Assembly: GCF_002443255.2 (NCBI RefSeq)
Contig: NW_019211455.1
Location: 20,373,126 to 20,437,125 of the forward strand
Length of the DNA: 64,000 nt
From: Varroa destructor
Taxonomy: Eukaryota; Arthropoda; Arachnida; Mesostigmata; Varroidae
Direction: 5' to 3'
Every line of letters starts with the position of its first letter. Position 1 is the first letter of the stretch. The notes beneath the pieces were generated by a model. It was not told where the DNA came from. It did no database searches and saw only the letters and a program-made list of their open reading frames with translations. The position numbers and the translations under genes are program-made. Below, piece after piece: positions 51,301 through 62,560 of this stretch.

Positions 51301-54010
51301 TTTTTCTAAATAACACACTTTCTACTCTAAAAAAATCTCTTTCTAGGTGTTGCTACGTGCGGTTTTTTTGAACAGATCTTTTTTCAGGATAAACATCTCT
51401 AACCGAATAAACATCTCTGAACTGTTTATCTATATCCGGTTCAGAGGGTTCAGAGCGCAGAGCGCACAATTTGTTCAGAAATGTTTTAATAGCAGTTCTA
51501 AACTCTATTCGTTCTTATTACGTAATTTTGGAAAAACAGTATCTCCAATCGGCTTCAGCGATAATTAAACCTCTTGCTATTCGAAATGTAACCATTCTGT
51601 AGGTTACATAACAATAATAGCAACACGTTGGACGTTGGTATCAGGAGCCAAGCCTCCAATAAACAATGGCAAAGACGATTGCCTTCCACCAACAAAACAA
51701 AAGGATAAGGAAACAGCATAATGTTATCCTCTTCCTTTCTGGAAATTGAAACATAAAACTATAACCGCGTGTCAAAATATATGTGTTTATTTTCCATGTC
51801 CGGGGTATAAGCGTACGCTCCACTTGGTATGTCAAGTTGCCAGTGACCAGAGACAGTTTCAATATACCGAATACGGTAACCCATTACTGCAGTCGAGTAA
51901 TGGTTGAGCGTAGCTAGCCGTGCGTAAAGCGGAAAACGTTGTATTAGCGGCTAACGGGACACACGAAAAAGCAAAAGAACTGGCTGAGACAGCGTCCCAT
52001 TAGGTGGTAATGCTCTAGAAGAAACCTACGAAACCCTCAATCGAGGAAAGAGCAGGCCACGTAGCAATCCGACCAGAATGAATGAACACTTGAGCGGCCT
52101 GCGTAGACGAACCGCGCGTTCGTTTGAGGGAAAGCGCTCATGCTCAAATTAAGCGGCAGGGGGATTAAGCAAGCGATAATTGTAAGGCTAGCTATTTTCG
52201 ATATTTATTAGCAAGAAGCGCTAATAGATCGAATCATGTCGTCTATGATTTAACGAATATGTGCGTGTTGAAGAATTCATCTGTATAAACATTTTTTTTT
52301 TTGTTTTAAAACGTAACAAGGGTGCTGCCTCTTTTGATCATCATTTGTTCATGGCCAAGTGTGGCACACTCTTGGGAAGCTTCATTATGATCGTTTCGTT
52401 CTCATTATAAAATGTTATATTTTCGAAGATGACTATACTGAACGACGCAAAGCAGGCGTGTTTCTAACTCGTGTTGAGCCAAAGTTGAAGAGCTACCGAA
52501 ACAAGACAAGCTCTTACGATCGATAAGACTTGCCCATGAAAAAACGAAAACCTAAGAACGAAATATATCTTTGTAACAACTAATCATATTGCAAACAAAG
52601 AAAATATTCAATATATTGGCACTGCCTCTATTGCAACAGCTGTATATCTCTTGGTACTGAATCAGTGTTCTTCCGTAGCAGAAAAACGTTCCAGTTTTTG
52701 TTGAAGCAAAAACTTTTTAACACTCTAGTTAGCTAAATGGGTCGCACTAACGTCAACTTGTTGAGAGGAACTAACCCAAATTACCAATCTATTCTCTATG
52801 GAGGTGTACAAGACACTGAACGATAATTTGCCCAAATATGATAATAATCCATATACATCATATAGCGTTAAAAAAACAAGAATATATAGTTCGTATAGCT
52901 TTTTGAGTATATTAATTGCTTTAAGTTAGTAAAAAGATTTCAGTTAGTTAGTGTCTTATGGCGTAATGAATAGGGTCCCTTTGCCACGCAAGGGGGCACA
53001 AATACTCAGCTTTGCACCAAGTTGCTTACTTGGCAAACACTAACAGCTCCCTATAAATGTCGAAGGGCCTACGCATACGTACACGGGCCGATATACGATT
53101 ATACATGAGCCTTAATGGAGTATTTTGTGTATAGACGACACAAATGCTGTTGCTGTACCTTTATTAGTGTCAGCCATCAGTTGGAATCTGCTCTGTAGGC
53201 CAAGCAGATGTCCAACACAAAAGATAAACCGCAAGGGGAAAGCCATTAGCGCAAAGTAATTAATTAACCTGTAATAATCAACTGTAGCATTAAGAACAGA
53301 GCACGACAGACAATTTACTAATTATGTATGCAGTGTCTACGTGTATTATTTTTTTTCCTATTTCTAAGATAATAATTTAAAATAACTTGTAGGTACCAAT
53401 GGGGCAGGACAGAGGTTTATTAAATAAGTGAACGTATTCAAAATCCGTTCAGCTTCATTGCATTGAATTTTAGCATGTGATATGTTTTCATTAGCTAATA
53501 GTTAATTAATGTTAGAGCGGTTTAATATCTACGACGCTAGAATAAAGCTGGGTCAGATCAATTAAGTGTTCGTCATATAAAATGAATAGTAACTTAGCGA
53601 GACAGTTTGCCACTATCGACCACAGAGACGCGTTGTGTGTAACGATCTAGGGACACGAAAGGTCAAAACCTTGCACACGCAACGAATTTACTCAAAAAAC
53701 AGCACACCCAGTTTCGCAACAGATACATTTAAACAATATAGCTGGTAGGTGTAAGAAGTATCTGTCAATTCTTCATTTTCTAAGTACACACCCATTCATA
53801 CAACGGTCTTCTAGCTTTGGCCTGTCTTCCTGATTCGGTTTCATTCAGTGCGTTGCGAACTGATGACCTTTGCTAGCTTGAATTACATATAATTTAATAG
53901 AATTGCTCTGACGCTTATCGCCGCGCACACGTATGCGTCACAGTGAACCACACAACGATGTGTTGAATATGTATTTAATTATTTACCGTTGGTCGCTCTG
54001 ATAATAACGG
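48311..54010. other. AT-rich sequence, no gene recognised
   Basis: Frames of up to about 87 codons, all unrecognised. T-tracts at about 51,262 and 51,293-51,306 precede a tidy acceptor-like tctctttctag at about 51,345, followed by a 73-codon frame of no known family. Confidence 0.5.
51388..51423. repeat. Two-copy imperfect 18-bp tandem repeat
   Basis: ataaacatctct occurs at 51389-51400 and 51407-51418 with similar flanks, giving an 18-bp period. Confidence 0.7.
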
Positions 54011-54101
54011 CAGCGATAACAGCATAATGATACTTACGACGTTCCGCTCCTTATACATAAAGATACAAGCACAGACGCTTCGGGCCTTTCGTTGTCGACA
54101 G

Positions 54102-54179
54102 ACGTCAGTGGGTGGCTGCGTCTTCGTCGCTTTTGTCTTCGCTGCCATCGTCGTGTGCCGGCCATTCTATATGATGAAG
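54102..54179 (+). other. 78-bp exon-like segment with splice matches, unidentified
   Basis: A pyrimidine-rich acceptor-like tract (cctttcgttgtcgacag) ends at 54101 and AAG-GTAAGA, a strong donor match, begins at 54180. Between them is exactly 26 codons with no stop, encoding GGCVFVAFVFAAIVVCRPFY and then MMK, which by eye is one transmembrane helix. Third codon positions are mostly C or G. The frame is open upstream to about 54,027. The phase-0 fit and codon composition are what a small internal exon would show. The peptide is too short to identify and the neighbouring exons were not found. Confidence 0.25.
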
Positions 54180-55040
54180 GTAAGATACTCGCTAATGAAT
54201 ACTTCCCTGCTGCTGCTCCTGCTGCCGCCGTCGCGGTGTCGGAAAGCCATGACAATGGTGGTGGTGCATTAAATGGCCGATTGTTTGTAAAACAACGTTG
54301 ACGTCATTCTTTTCATCCAAGGCACTTACTATGGCTAATGGGACGCGCCCGGGGCTCGTCGTTGTCCTGCAGGTCCCAGCGACAGGCGCGCTCGAGACGT
54401 GCCAACGCCAGGACAAGACAGAGAGAGGGTCAGAAAGGCAGACTCGCATTGGCCTGCGTTTCGGTCTTTGTCAAGGGGGTTTGCTGTTTAAAATGCTCAT
54501 TGGCGTTATTCTCGTTCATTCGCCATCGCTGCTTTCACCATCACTACTACGCTATTTACTAGCCAGATGCTATTTGTCGAGCTACACACATCCAAACGGT
54601 GGCAAAGGCCGGGCCAGGGTTTTGTGCCATGGCTAAGTTGACACCACAGCGTCGAGCTCTGCCGCTCGTGCCCGTTGTCTTACCCATCAGCTCCCCTCGC
54701 CTTCCGGGCTACTGTTATAGGCAGCACCTCATTTCACCCATAATACACGCAGTGGCATCATGGGGACAGCGCGCTATGAAAGCGCTCTTGCAGGCCGAGG
54801 GAGATAGCGCAGTAGCTTCCAAAGTGCGACACAAAGACTGTGGGCTCATATGTGGGACACAAATGGCCACCTCATAGACATATGGGTGAGACATGAACAG
54901 TCGCTCCTGGCGCCGCTAGCGGCGCTGCTGCTGCTGTTGTGCGGATCAAGAAGCCTGACGGGAAGGCTCCAGGGATGTATGGCTGTGGCTGATGCTATCG
55001 TCAAGAGATGGACCACAGAACAAAGAAAATTGCCCTGAAA
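54180..55040. other. GC-rich patch with unidentified frames
   Basis: Several overlapping plus-strand frames (54298-54636, 112 codons; 54599-54877, 92 codons; 54850-55038, 62 codons) and minus-strand frames. It contains CTG/GCC-rich repeats that encode Leu or Ala runs. No domain recognised. It may be exonic or regulatory DNA continuing from the exon-like segment. Confidence 0.3.
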
Positions 55041-55186
55041 CTAAATTTTAGTCATGTAGTAGTACCGTAGTGCCAGAAACATGCGCTCGAGCGAAGAGTG
55101 CGTACCCTACTCGTAATAGTTAGGTATGTTATTAACGAACCGTTTTCTTTGAAACAATGCCATAGCACGTTTGGCAACGCTGATGG

Positions 55187-55219
55187 TATATATATATATA
55201 TATATCATATATGTATATA
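55187..55219. repeat. (AT)n microsatellite with interruptions
   Basis: AT run with single C and G interruptions (tatcatatatgtatata). Confidence 0.85.
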
Positions 55220-56651
55220 AGACAGATTAGTAGTGTCAAGCTGGTCTTTATTAGTGTTTTCGCGTTTGTTTTACGATAGTTGAAACCCCCTTATTCCAGA
55301 CGGACGCAGAGCATCGAATGGTTTAAATTTTTTGTTTGGTAAAGTTACAGCGTGAGTCATAATTTTTATTTCTAGCGCATCGGTTGACTTCTTAACGAGT
55401 CCTTAAGAGTAAATTGCATAAAACTAGTTAAACGTTGTTGGATGTAAATTATCTTATTGATTTTTATATGCATCTTAATTTTTACCCACGATAATTTGTG
55501 CGTCTCTGCTGTTTAGAAAATTATCTTAATTTTATCGGGAGATGAACACAGCTATTGGTAGAGACGTATTGAGTTTTTGTATTCTGACTACACCTTGAGC
55601 TGTTAACCCCCAAAAAACTGCGTTCAGGCCCTTTTAACATCATGGTGAAATTCAGAAAATACTGAATTATTAAACCAAGTTCTTATAGCTATAAATCCAT
55701 GGCTCTATGCGTTCCACTGAGTCCGGAATTATGCTCCGTTAATACCAGAAGCGACAAACCGATTTGTCAAGCAGAGTCGGACTAAACCAGCTAAAATTTG
55801 ACCTGACTATTTTGCATGGATGATGCCCAATCAGAGAAATACGATATTTTTTTTCCTCTTAATGCACCATGTTGCAACTTTGATTGTGTACTTAGAGTAG
55901 TTATTATCAAAGGTCAAACTGACAGGTAAGTGAAGTTTGTATTCTAATAACTCTATAATGTGAATCCTGGAAAGCTGTGTACATTCACGTCATAGAGTTT
56001 ACCTTTGCGATGACTATGACTAGTTCATACCTAGATTTGCTGAGGTAGTTAATTACTTGACATTCCTGGGGGCGATTGAACATCTTAACTCTTAGGCTGA
56101 ACGGATCATCGACCTATAGCCCAGAACTTGCTTCAGGAGCACCTCGAATTATCGACATCCATCAGTACCTATCGAGCACTAGTTCGCGATTATAAAGCAG
56201 CCACAATAAACAAAATTTACCACTATACGTATATAGTCAGGTGTCAGAAGCAATTTTCAAATCGAACGCCGTTCTACCTTACCTATTCATATACAACTGA
56301 ACATTGGTTAAACTTCTAGTAGTGTATATGTGTTTTTGCTCCTTACACTTTTATTGCTTGAAAGACCTAATGCTTATCAATATTGCTGTCATATCGCTGA
56401 TAAGTCATTCTGATGGGTTCGAAATACGTCGACACAGATGTGTCAACTCAACACGCAGTGGCGCGATCGAATTCAAGAAAACATTGTCAAACCGAGTATG
56501 AAGGAATATGTCAACTTTAGCGCGCATGTAGTTTATGGCGGGCAGATTTAAATATTGGCTTTTGACTTATACCCCATCAATCCTCAGTGCTTTTTCTGTA
56601 CGCATCACGCATCACTTGCGTGGTATCGACAACGCCCCCGCCAACGGCAAA

Positions 56652-56690
56652 GTGGGCGGGTCCGACATCTAGAGGGTAGGATCCGCCCAC
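56652..56690. repeat. 12-bp-arm GC-rich hairpin
   Basis: gtgggcgggtcc (56652-56663) pairs with ggatccgcccac (56679-56690) over 12 positions with a single G-U pair and a 15-base loop. A cgcccccgcc motif just upstream (about 56,634-56,643) could compete for the same strand. A further aggcgt/acgcct pair lies at 56705-56710 and 56734-56739. This is a compact structured GC island inside AT-rich DNA. It could be a small structured RNA or transposon end; I cannot tell which. Confidence 0.55.
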
Positions 56691-57739
56691 AATCTCTCGT
56701 TCAGAGGCGTTGATGCCTCCGCTCGTGGCACCGACGCCTGTTTGTCCTCTGTTTTCTAATAGGTTTGTTGTAGCTCGATTCTCAGCAAGTGTCCTTTACT
56801 AATATGCCCTCAAGCACTTGCTTTGAAACTAAAACAGCTCAAGTAATATCGAAGTATCTTTGAGGATGACACTATAAACGTTTCAGTCACTCTTCAATTT
56901 TGTTTGTGTTCTTTTTCTAATAAACGCGCAACCATATTTGCTGGAAGCATGTGATGTGAGGCTGGAGTCCATAGAGTTGTAGTAGAATATCCCATTCGTC
57001 TAGAAAATAATTCTAGATTCTTTAAGTTGTTTTCCAAGTAAGTTTTCCATGGGGCAAGTAACCTGTAGATTCGATAATTCCTTACAGATTGGATCCTAAC
57101 TATCCAGACGTTGATTCTAAATTAGCGTATGGCTGCCAGTCTTAACCAAGCTTAGCACGATTTCTCCCAACGAACCAAGCTCGACGTACACCGCCTGCAG
57201 CTTACACAAACTCTATGCAAATTGCGTTATGTTTCTACTTAAACAATTGGTCTTAACAGACGCATTTATTACCCCGAAACCTAATTCCTTGCACATCATA
57301 TGGTAGTGACTGTCTTTCACATCGCCGAATTTCTCGCCTTTAAAAGATCTACTGATGGTCGTGTCCTGTGAGGCTTATAACCTGCGCACCCCGCCGAGAA
57401 ACGGATCAGATGGGAGCTTATTTCATTAAACGGGCATAATATGTAAACGAGGTCATAAAATGTCATCTAAAAGTGATTTTTTATTGTCCCCGTGTGTCTA
57501 TTCGATTGCCGAAAAAGGCCCGAGAACGATGAACCGCAAACCAAGAAAATCACGTACTCGGTCAATCTGAGCCAAAGCACCTATTTTTCTTGACTCTGGT
57601 TAAGAAACTGTCCTTTTCGCGGCTTCTTCATTTCATGCTTTCAAGTTTTTTTTCGCTGTTTCTTTCCGAATCTTCTGAACGAAATGAAGTTGTTTCGTTG
57701 TATGTTGAAGTCAATAGGAACATTTTTACTCCAGCAATA

Positions 57740-57742
57740 GAC

Positions 57743-57774
<32 letters not shown>

Positions 57775-57779
57775 ATGTC
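57740..57779. repeat. 40-bp near-perfect AT palindrome
   Basis: gac-(AT)n-gtc palindrome with one mismatched pair near the centre. It abuts the larger palindrome that follows. Confidence 0.85.
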
Positions 57780-57792
57780 CATATATATATAT

Positions 57793-57808
57793 AAAATTAA
57801 AGACAAAG

Positions 57809-57852
<44 letters not shown>

Positions 57853-57868
57853 CTTTGTCTTTAATTTT
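57793..57868. repeat. 76-bp perfect palindrome with 40-bp (AT)n core
   Basis: The left arm aaaattaaagacaaagct (57793-57810) and right arm agctttgtctttaatttt (57851-57868) are exact reverse complements. The 40 bases between them are pure AT repeat and therefore also self-complementary, so the whole 76 bp can fold on itself. The arms are not simple sequence, so microsatellite expansion alone does not explain them. Candidate explanations are a minimal MITE, a cruciform-forming palindromic AT-rich repeat, or an assembly fold-back. Confidence 0.9.
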
Positions 57869-58265
57869 TCAACCCAATTTGTTTTGAAGTTTCAACATAC
57901 AGTCATGAGCTATAGCCGATGAAGTCTTCAACATCATATCAGTGCTCCGCTGCTTTGCCCGATTTCTTTGTTGATTCCTTGCTAATCAGGCTTAATCAAA
58001 TCTTCTACTAATCAATAGGTTCAGCCCATACCCCTTAGTTCCCCACTGTTTCCCTTTCACAGCCAAGTTTCGTGTTTAAATATTTTATCGCCGCGCGTAC
58101 CACTCCCCTTTCTCCTATTCGTAGGGTGCAGCAACAATATTTTCGATACGAAGCTTAGTTGCGGTGCCGTCACCTTAAAGTGAAGGCCTTGCATCCAACA
58201 CCTAAAAGCCACTATGACATGACGAGATTCTCCATTCCCACCCATCCCTATACGTAACAGCAGCG
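57869..58265. other. No gene recognised
   Basis: Short frames only; transition from AT-rich to GC-richer sequence. Confidence 0.5.
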
Positions 58266-59133
58266 TTGGCTTCGTTACACTTCTCCACTGCTGCTGCGTG
58301 CTTTGTTGCTTTTACCGAAAAATGGACCCAATGGCAGTAGGTACTGGCCGCAGCAGATCTATAGTGGTCGAAGCAGTGGTAGAAGTAGAAATGATTGTTG
58401 ATTTGTCCCCTGCTCTCCCGGCTATTCGTTCTCCCTCACTATAGCCACTTTGAAGACCCTGACAGCCACTCTTCTCCAGAACAGGCCAAGCCTGTGCAGG
58501 CACTCTGTGCCAGCCGAGGCTTTGTGTTGCCGTGTTCTCTTTCGGCAGGCTCAGTTTGTCTTCTGTCTAGATTTTGTCGTTGGTCGCTCGTTCGGTTCGT
58601 CGGTGATGTTAGCTGCGATAACGGCGGCAGCAGTGGTTGAAGGGACGTCAAGATGGACCCGATAAAGGAAAACAATATACAACTCGGCCTTCAAAGTAGT
58701 CCTGCTCCATTCGCACCTTCTCAACATCTTCTCGTTGTCGATCGCCTTAGTACTACTACGTCCGGCAAGATGTACGTACGGTCTTCAGGCCAATACCATC
58801 AACCGACACCGCCTGCAGAATAGGATAGGGCTGCTGCACAGGATTGGACCTCAAAGGAGAAGCAGAAGGAAGCAGTCTCGAAAAAAAGGAACCTTGTAGC
58901 GGGGCAATGAGAAACAGAATGAAAAACTGGAGGAACAGATAGCACTAGAGAGTGAGAAGGAAAACAACCGACAAGTCGTGGATCTGTTTTCCATCCATGG
59001 CTAGGGACTATATGGGAGTAAAATGGCATAACAGTAGAAGTGCGGGGAAGAAGCATCAACAGACGATGCTGCCTAAAATGGGCACAGGGAAAAAGGCAGG
59101 GTACCACAAAAGGACGTAATGTCCAACTGCTGA
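58266..59133. other. GC-richer patch with unidentified frames
   Basis: Overlapping frames on both strands of 63-125 codons (the largest on the minus strand, 58799-59176, Ser/Pro/Phe-rich). None shows a recognisable domain. The plus strand is pyrimidine-rich at about 58,260-58,570 and purine-rich from about 58,850 to 59,120, the same polarity as at 27.65 kb and 43.9 kb. Confidence 0.3.
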
Positions 59134-59679
59134 ACTGAGGGCCTGGGGTGGCCTGGCGTCTTCCTAAGCCCAACAAGGACAGAGAGCACAGGAGACACTG
59201 TTAGAAAAAAGGATAGCAGAAGACATAGTGGATATCGGTGGCGAAACCTGTGGCCGGATTCGGTTATATCTGGTGGACAAAGTGGTATAAGATGGAGTAT
59301 ACGGCTTTATTACGAACAAAAAGGAAAAGATGAGTTTGGCGGGCACATGTATTTCTCTATTGGTCTAGCGTTGTCTATGTGTGGATCTATTCTTGTGTAC
59401 TCGGAAATGCATCGGCTGTGCAAGCTGACGACCATAAAGACAAAACTGACAGCGCGGGGATTAGACGGAGAACGCAAACAGCGTTTTACCATGTGCACGG
59501 AAGTGTTCAAACCGGTGACAAGTGATCCCTTTGCCGTCCTAGTAGAGCAACGTGGTCAGCTAAAGCAGCTGACCAGAAAACGCTGTCTGCCGTCTTTTAC
59601 AGACTTTTTTTATGTTTGTTTTATGTTGTTCGTCAAAGTTCGTTGTGATGATGAGGGGGCTAATTTATGCAATGCATGA
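59134..59679 (+). other. 182-codon open frame with hydrophobic segment, unidentified
   Basis: This is the longest stop-free stretch I found: open from just after a TGA at 59131-59133 to a TGA at 59677-59679. The only ATG well placed for a start is at 59347 (110 codons from there). The predicted product has a hydrophobic stretch, MYFSIGLALSMCGSILVY, followed by a basic region (RGLDGERKQRF) and a second hydrophobic stretch near the C-terminus (FYVCFMLFVKV). It resembles a small membrane protein but no family is recognised. Shorter minus-strand frames overlap (59164-59346 and 59310-59510). It could be a genuine intron-poor gene, a last exon, or a long chance frame in GC-richer DNA. Confidence 0.22.
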
Positions 59680-60330
59680 AATTAAGTAGAGAACTTTGTA
59701 GTCTTAGAGAATGCGCTTATTAAGCTGAAACGACTATACAAAATAATGTATATAAGGCTAACATTGCGTGTAGACTTACTACCGTAAAGCGTCGTGCCAC
59801 AAAGCATTAAATACTGTAACTCCTCGAATTTTTCAATCGCTTGCAATTTTCTTATTAACATAGTGAACAGATATAAGATAACACGTCCATGTTGATTCAA
59901 TACTGGAAAGCGACATGGGTCGCTCGAGGCAAAGACCAACGTTTCTAGAATAGAAAACAACAAACATTTATTAACCATTTCCCTTGTACATTTGTTTATA
60001 GATAGTGTAGACACAGTGTTACATTTACCTAGGCCGTCTGACCGTTACGGTTACGTCACTGAGCTTGATCGTCCATTATATGAGCCCGTTTTTTCGTGCG
60101 TCAGAGTAATTGCTCTTATTCGCGGACCTTTGCAGCTTAAAGGAAGGGTCACCGCACTGCAAATTGCATTGCAAATCATAACAGCCAAATCACCCAGCGT
60201 ACCTAGAAACCAGGAAGAGGAGGAGATAGATCAAAGAACAGTTTCGTGCATTGTGTTTATTGAATACATATATGCACTGCTGGGTAGACAGACTCCACTG
60301 GAGGCGACGTGTTGTCCGACGTGCTGAAGG
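59680..60330. other. Two unidentified frames, no gene recognised
   Basis: A 110-codon minus-strand frame (59682-60014) meets a 111-codon plus-strand frame (59992-60327). Neither shows a known motif; the plus-strand one has an acidic stretch (NQEEEEIDQRT). Confidence 0.35.
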
Positions 60331-60800
60331 ATCGACGCGCGTACGTCTGACGCAAACACGGACCCTTAAACATGGCCTGCGCCAATTTGCAGCTCTCTTT
60401 ACCTAGCTCTGCGCTAACTTCTCATTCGACTGTCAGCTTCTCTCTCTTACAACACCAGTAATAACAGAATAATAATAGAATCGACAATACAACAAATCAG
60501 AAAAATAACACTGAATTGGTGCATGGATTGTACACCCGCAAAATTATTGACAATAACAGCCTTGCCAGTAGCCGGCGAGAGCGTCACACAGAGTAAGATC
60601 ACAATATCAGGGGCATGAATTGTCCTGCAAAGAAGCAGGGCTGGCCTTCTTGACAGCGGACAAACAAATGTGAGTAAAATTCAACTGCTGTTTAGCACAG
60701 CAGACTAATCAAGCAAAGTCTCGCGATGCGATGACCTTTCACCGGGCTGCAGTCGTCAAACGAGTCGTCATTATGCGATGAAAAGCAGGGCGAAACCTAA

Positions 60801-60947
60801 CATGGGAATGAGGGCGCACGCCTGACACCGCTGTCAAATAATCTGGGTGTACTTGATTTGGGCACCAGTCTTGTCGGCTCCGTGGCTGCCTTCGCCGTCT
60901 CAGTTGTGCATGGGCTATTTGTAAGCACTGACAGGCGGCTCAGTAAG
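60801..60947 (+). other. Exon-like frame ending at a donor match, unidentified
   Basis: Forty-nine codons follow a TAA (60798-60800) and run to AAG-GTACGT, a good donor match at 60,948. The peptide includes LGTSLVGSVAAFAVSVVHGL, by eye one membrane segment, then FVSTDRRLSK. Codon third positions are mainly C or G. No acceptor is obvious: a gctgcag at about 60,755 lies upstream of the stop, in the wrong place. It could be the 3' part of an exon whose true start is inside the frame, or chance. Confidence 0.22.
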
Positions 60948-61216
60948 GTACGTACTGTGGTAACGCTGCGTACAATGTAAAGTCGTTTTCATTTCCGAGG
61001 GAACGCTAAACGGACTCGACGGCCGCATCAGACCCGAACGTCGTTCTAGTACCAGCGATGACCAAGGAAGAAATGAAACTAGGTGGGGAAGACGGCAAAG
61101 CTCGATATGCTGACGCGCTTGTACTACGAAAAACTTATTCGGGCCATGTCCAGCCCCGGCTCCAGTCTGTATCTCTTTAGCTAGCAAAATCAAGAGAACT
61201 AAGGCTCTAGTCATTG

Positions 61217-61232
61217 GTTGTTGTTGTTGTTG
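61217..61232. repeat. (GTT)n microsatellite
   Basis: Five tandem TTG/GTT units. Confidence 0.85.
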
Positions 61233-61310
61233 CATGGCACATAGTCTTGCTGCTATTACCCAAGGGCGACGAATAACTTGTACTTCCGCTGACAGTTGCA
61301 AAGCCCCACG

Positions 61311-62560
61311 TAAACGTCGTTATAGGATACAATCCCGTTCGAATTTGCCCAGAACGGATAGATATGTACACAACGGTGGACAACCTTGCTCATATACCCA
61401 TTAGTCCTAAACAGATACTTACAAAAACGAAATTTATTTGAAGTCGGACTTTTATCGCGAAGGTTCGTATATAAAGTGAGCCTTTGATTTTTGTCGTGGT
61501 TCAGGCACACGTATATATCTTGAAATGTAGTTGTATCTCACAGATGAGAAGCAATCATCGGTTGAGCTAGCCAGATAGACCGATTTCTTTTAGCGTGTCT
61601 TCCTACGCAAGATTGTCATGTAGGCAGATTTGCGGGCGTGCATGGCACTTAATTTTGCGACGGCTATAATCCATTATTAGGATTCAGCATTGTCGCGTGC
61701 TAGTTTAATATAGAGATATCGGGTAATTGGAAAATAACGGGTATATCGGTTATTCGGTAACCAGAGGGAGTTCTCGGACCAATAAAATTCCATCGCTCTG
61801 TGCCCAGTTTAATGCAAAGTTGTCATTGTCCTGACCACTGGTTTGTGCCATTACGTTACGTCGAATAAAGAAAGATAACTGTGAATTTAAAACAGATATT
61901 CTTCTAATTACTAGATCTTCGAATGGTGTATGACAGTTAAATATGCTATAGTGTTTGACAGAAAACTCCCTGAACAGACTGGTTGCCTAGCGTAGTAAAA
62001 AAATGATAACATTTCTCATTGTTATACAACTCGAGAAGTGTTCACTGGATAAGAACACGTAGACGGTTTCTGTGGGAGTAAGAAGGGAATCATAACTGAG
62101 GTACAAAAACCAATCAGACTACTCCTGCGTCACGACTGATAGGAAGTCCACATAGCTACGAACGGGATATATAGGAATGCTAGGCGGCGTGATTATTACT
62201 GCTTTTTATAAGCTCTGCCTACTTAGATTGTGAACCAGATCTGCTATTTCGCGTATTTTTAGCAAGAAGATTTACGTACTAGCAGTGCATCTGTGATCCA
62301 CCCATTATCGGTCATGGATTATGTAGTGTCCCGGCCATGAGCGTACGTTGTCACACCACAGATTCACATATTTACTGCATATGTACCGAGTTATAGCTTT
62401 CTATGTGTTGCATTCAAATGTCACACTGGAACTAACAGCATCATTAGTCCTCGATAAATCCGTAACTATTCCAGATGTGTTACGTGATACGTATTGATGC
62501 ACATAATGCGCACATGTTCCAGATATTGACCTTGTTTCCCTAACCGAAAGGTACGCTTTT
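61311..62560. other. AT-rich sequence, no gene recognised
   Basis: Short frames only; nothing interpretable. Confidence 0.55.

Larger units (their letters stand above)
55041..57590. other. AT-rich sequence, no gene recognised
   Basis: Short frames only, apart from a GC-rich, hairpin-forming island at about 56,630-56,740 described separately. Confidence 0.55.
60331..61310. other. GC-richer patch, mostly unidentified
   Basis: Holds the exon-like segment at 60,801-60,947 and a 128-codon minus-strand frame (60915-61301), whose short Gln run comes from a (TTG)n microsatellite. No domain recognised. Confidence 0.3.

Noticed and set aside
57590..57922. 110-codon frame across the (AT)n region
   Set aside because: Much of it is Tyr-Ile repeats read from AT dinucleotides; it is a by-product of the microsatellite.
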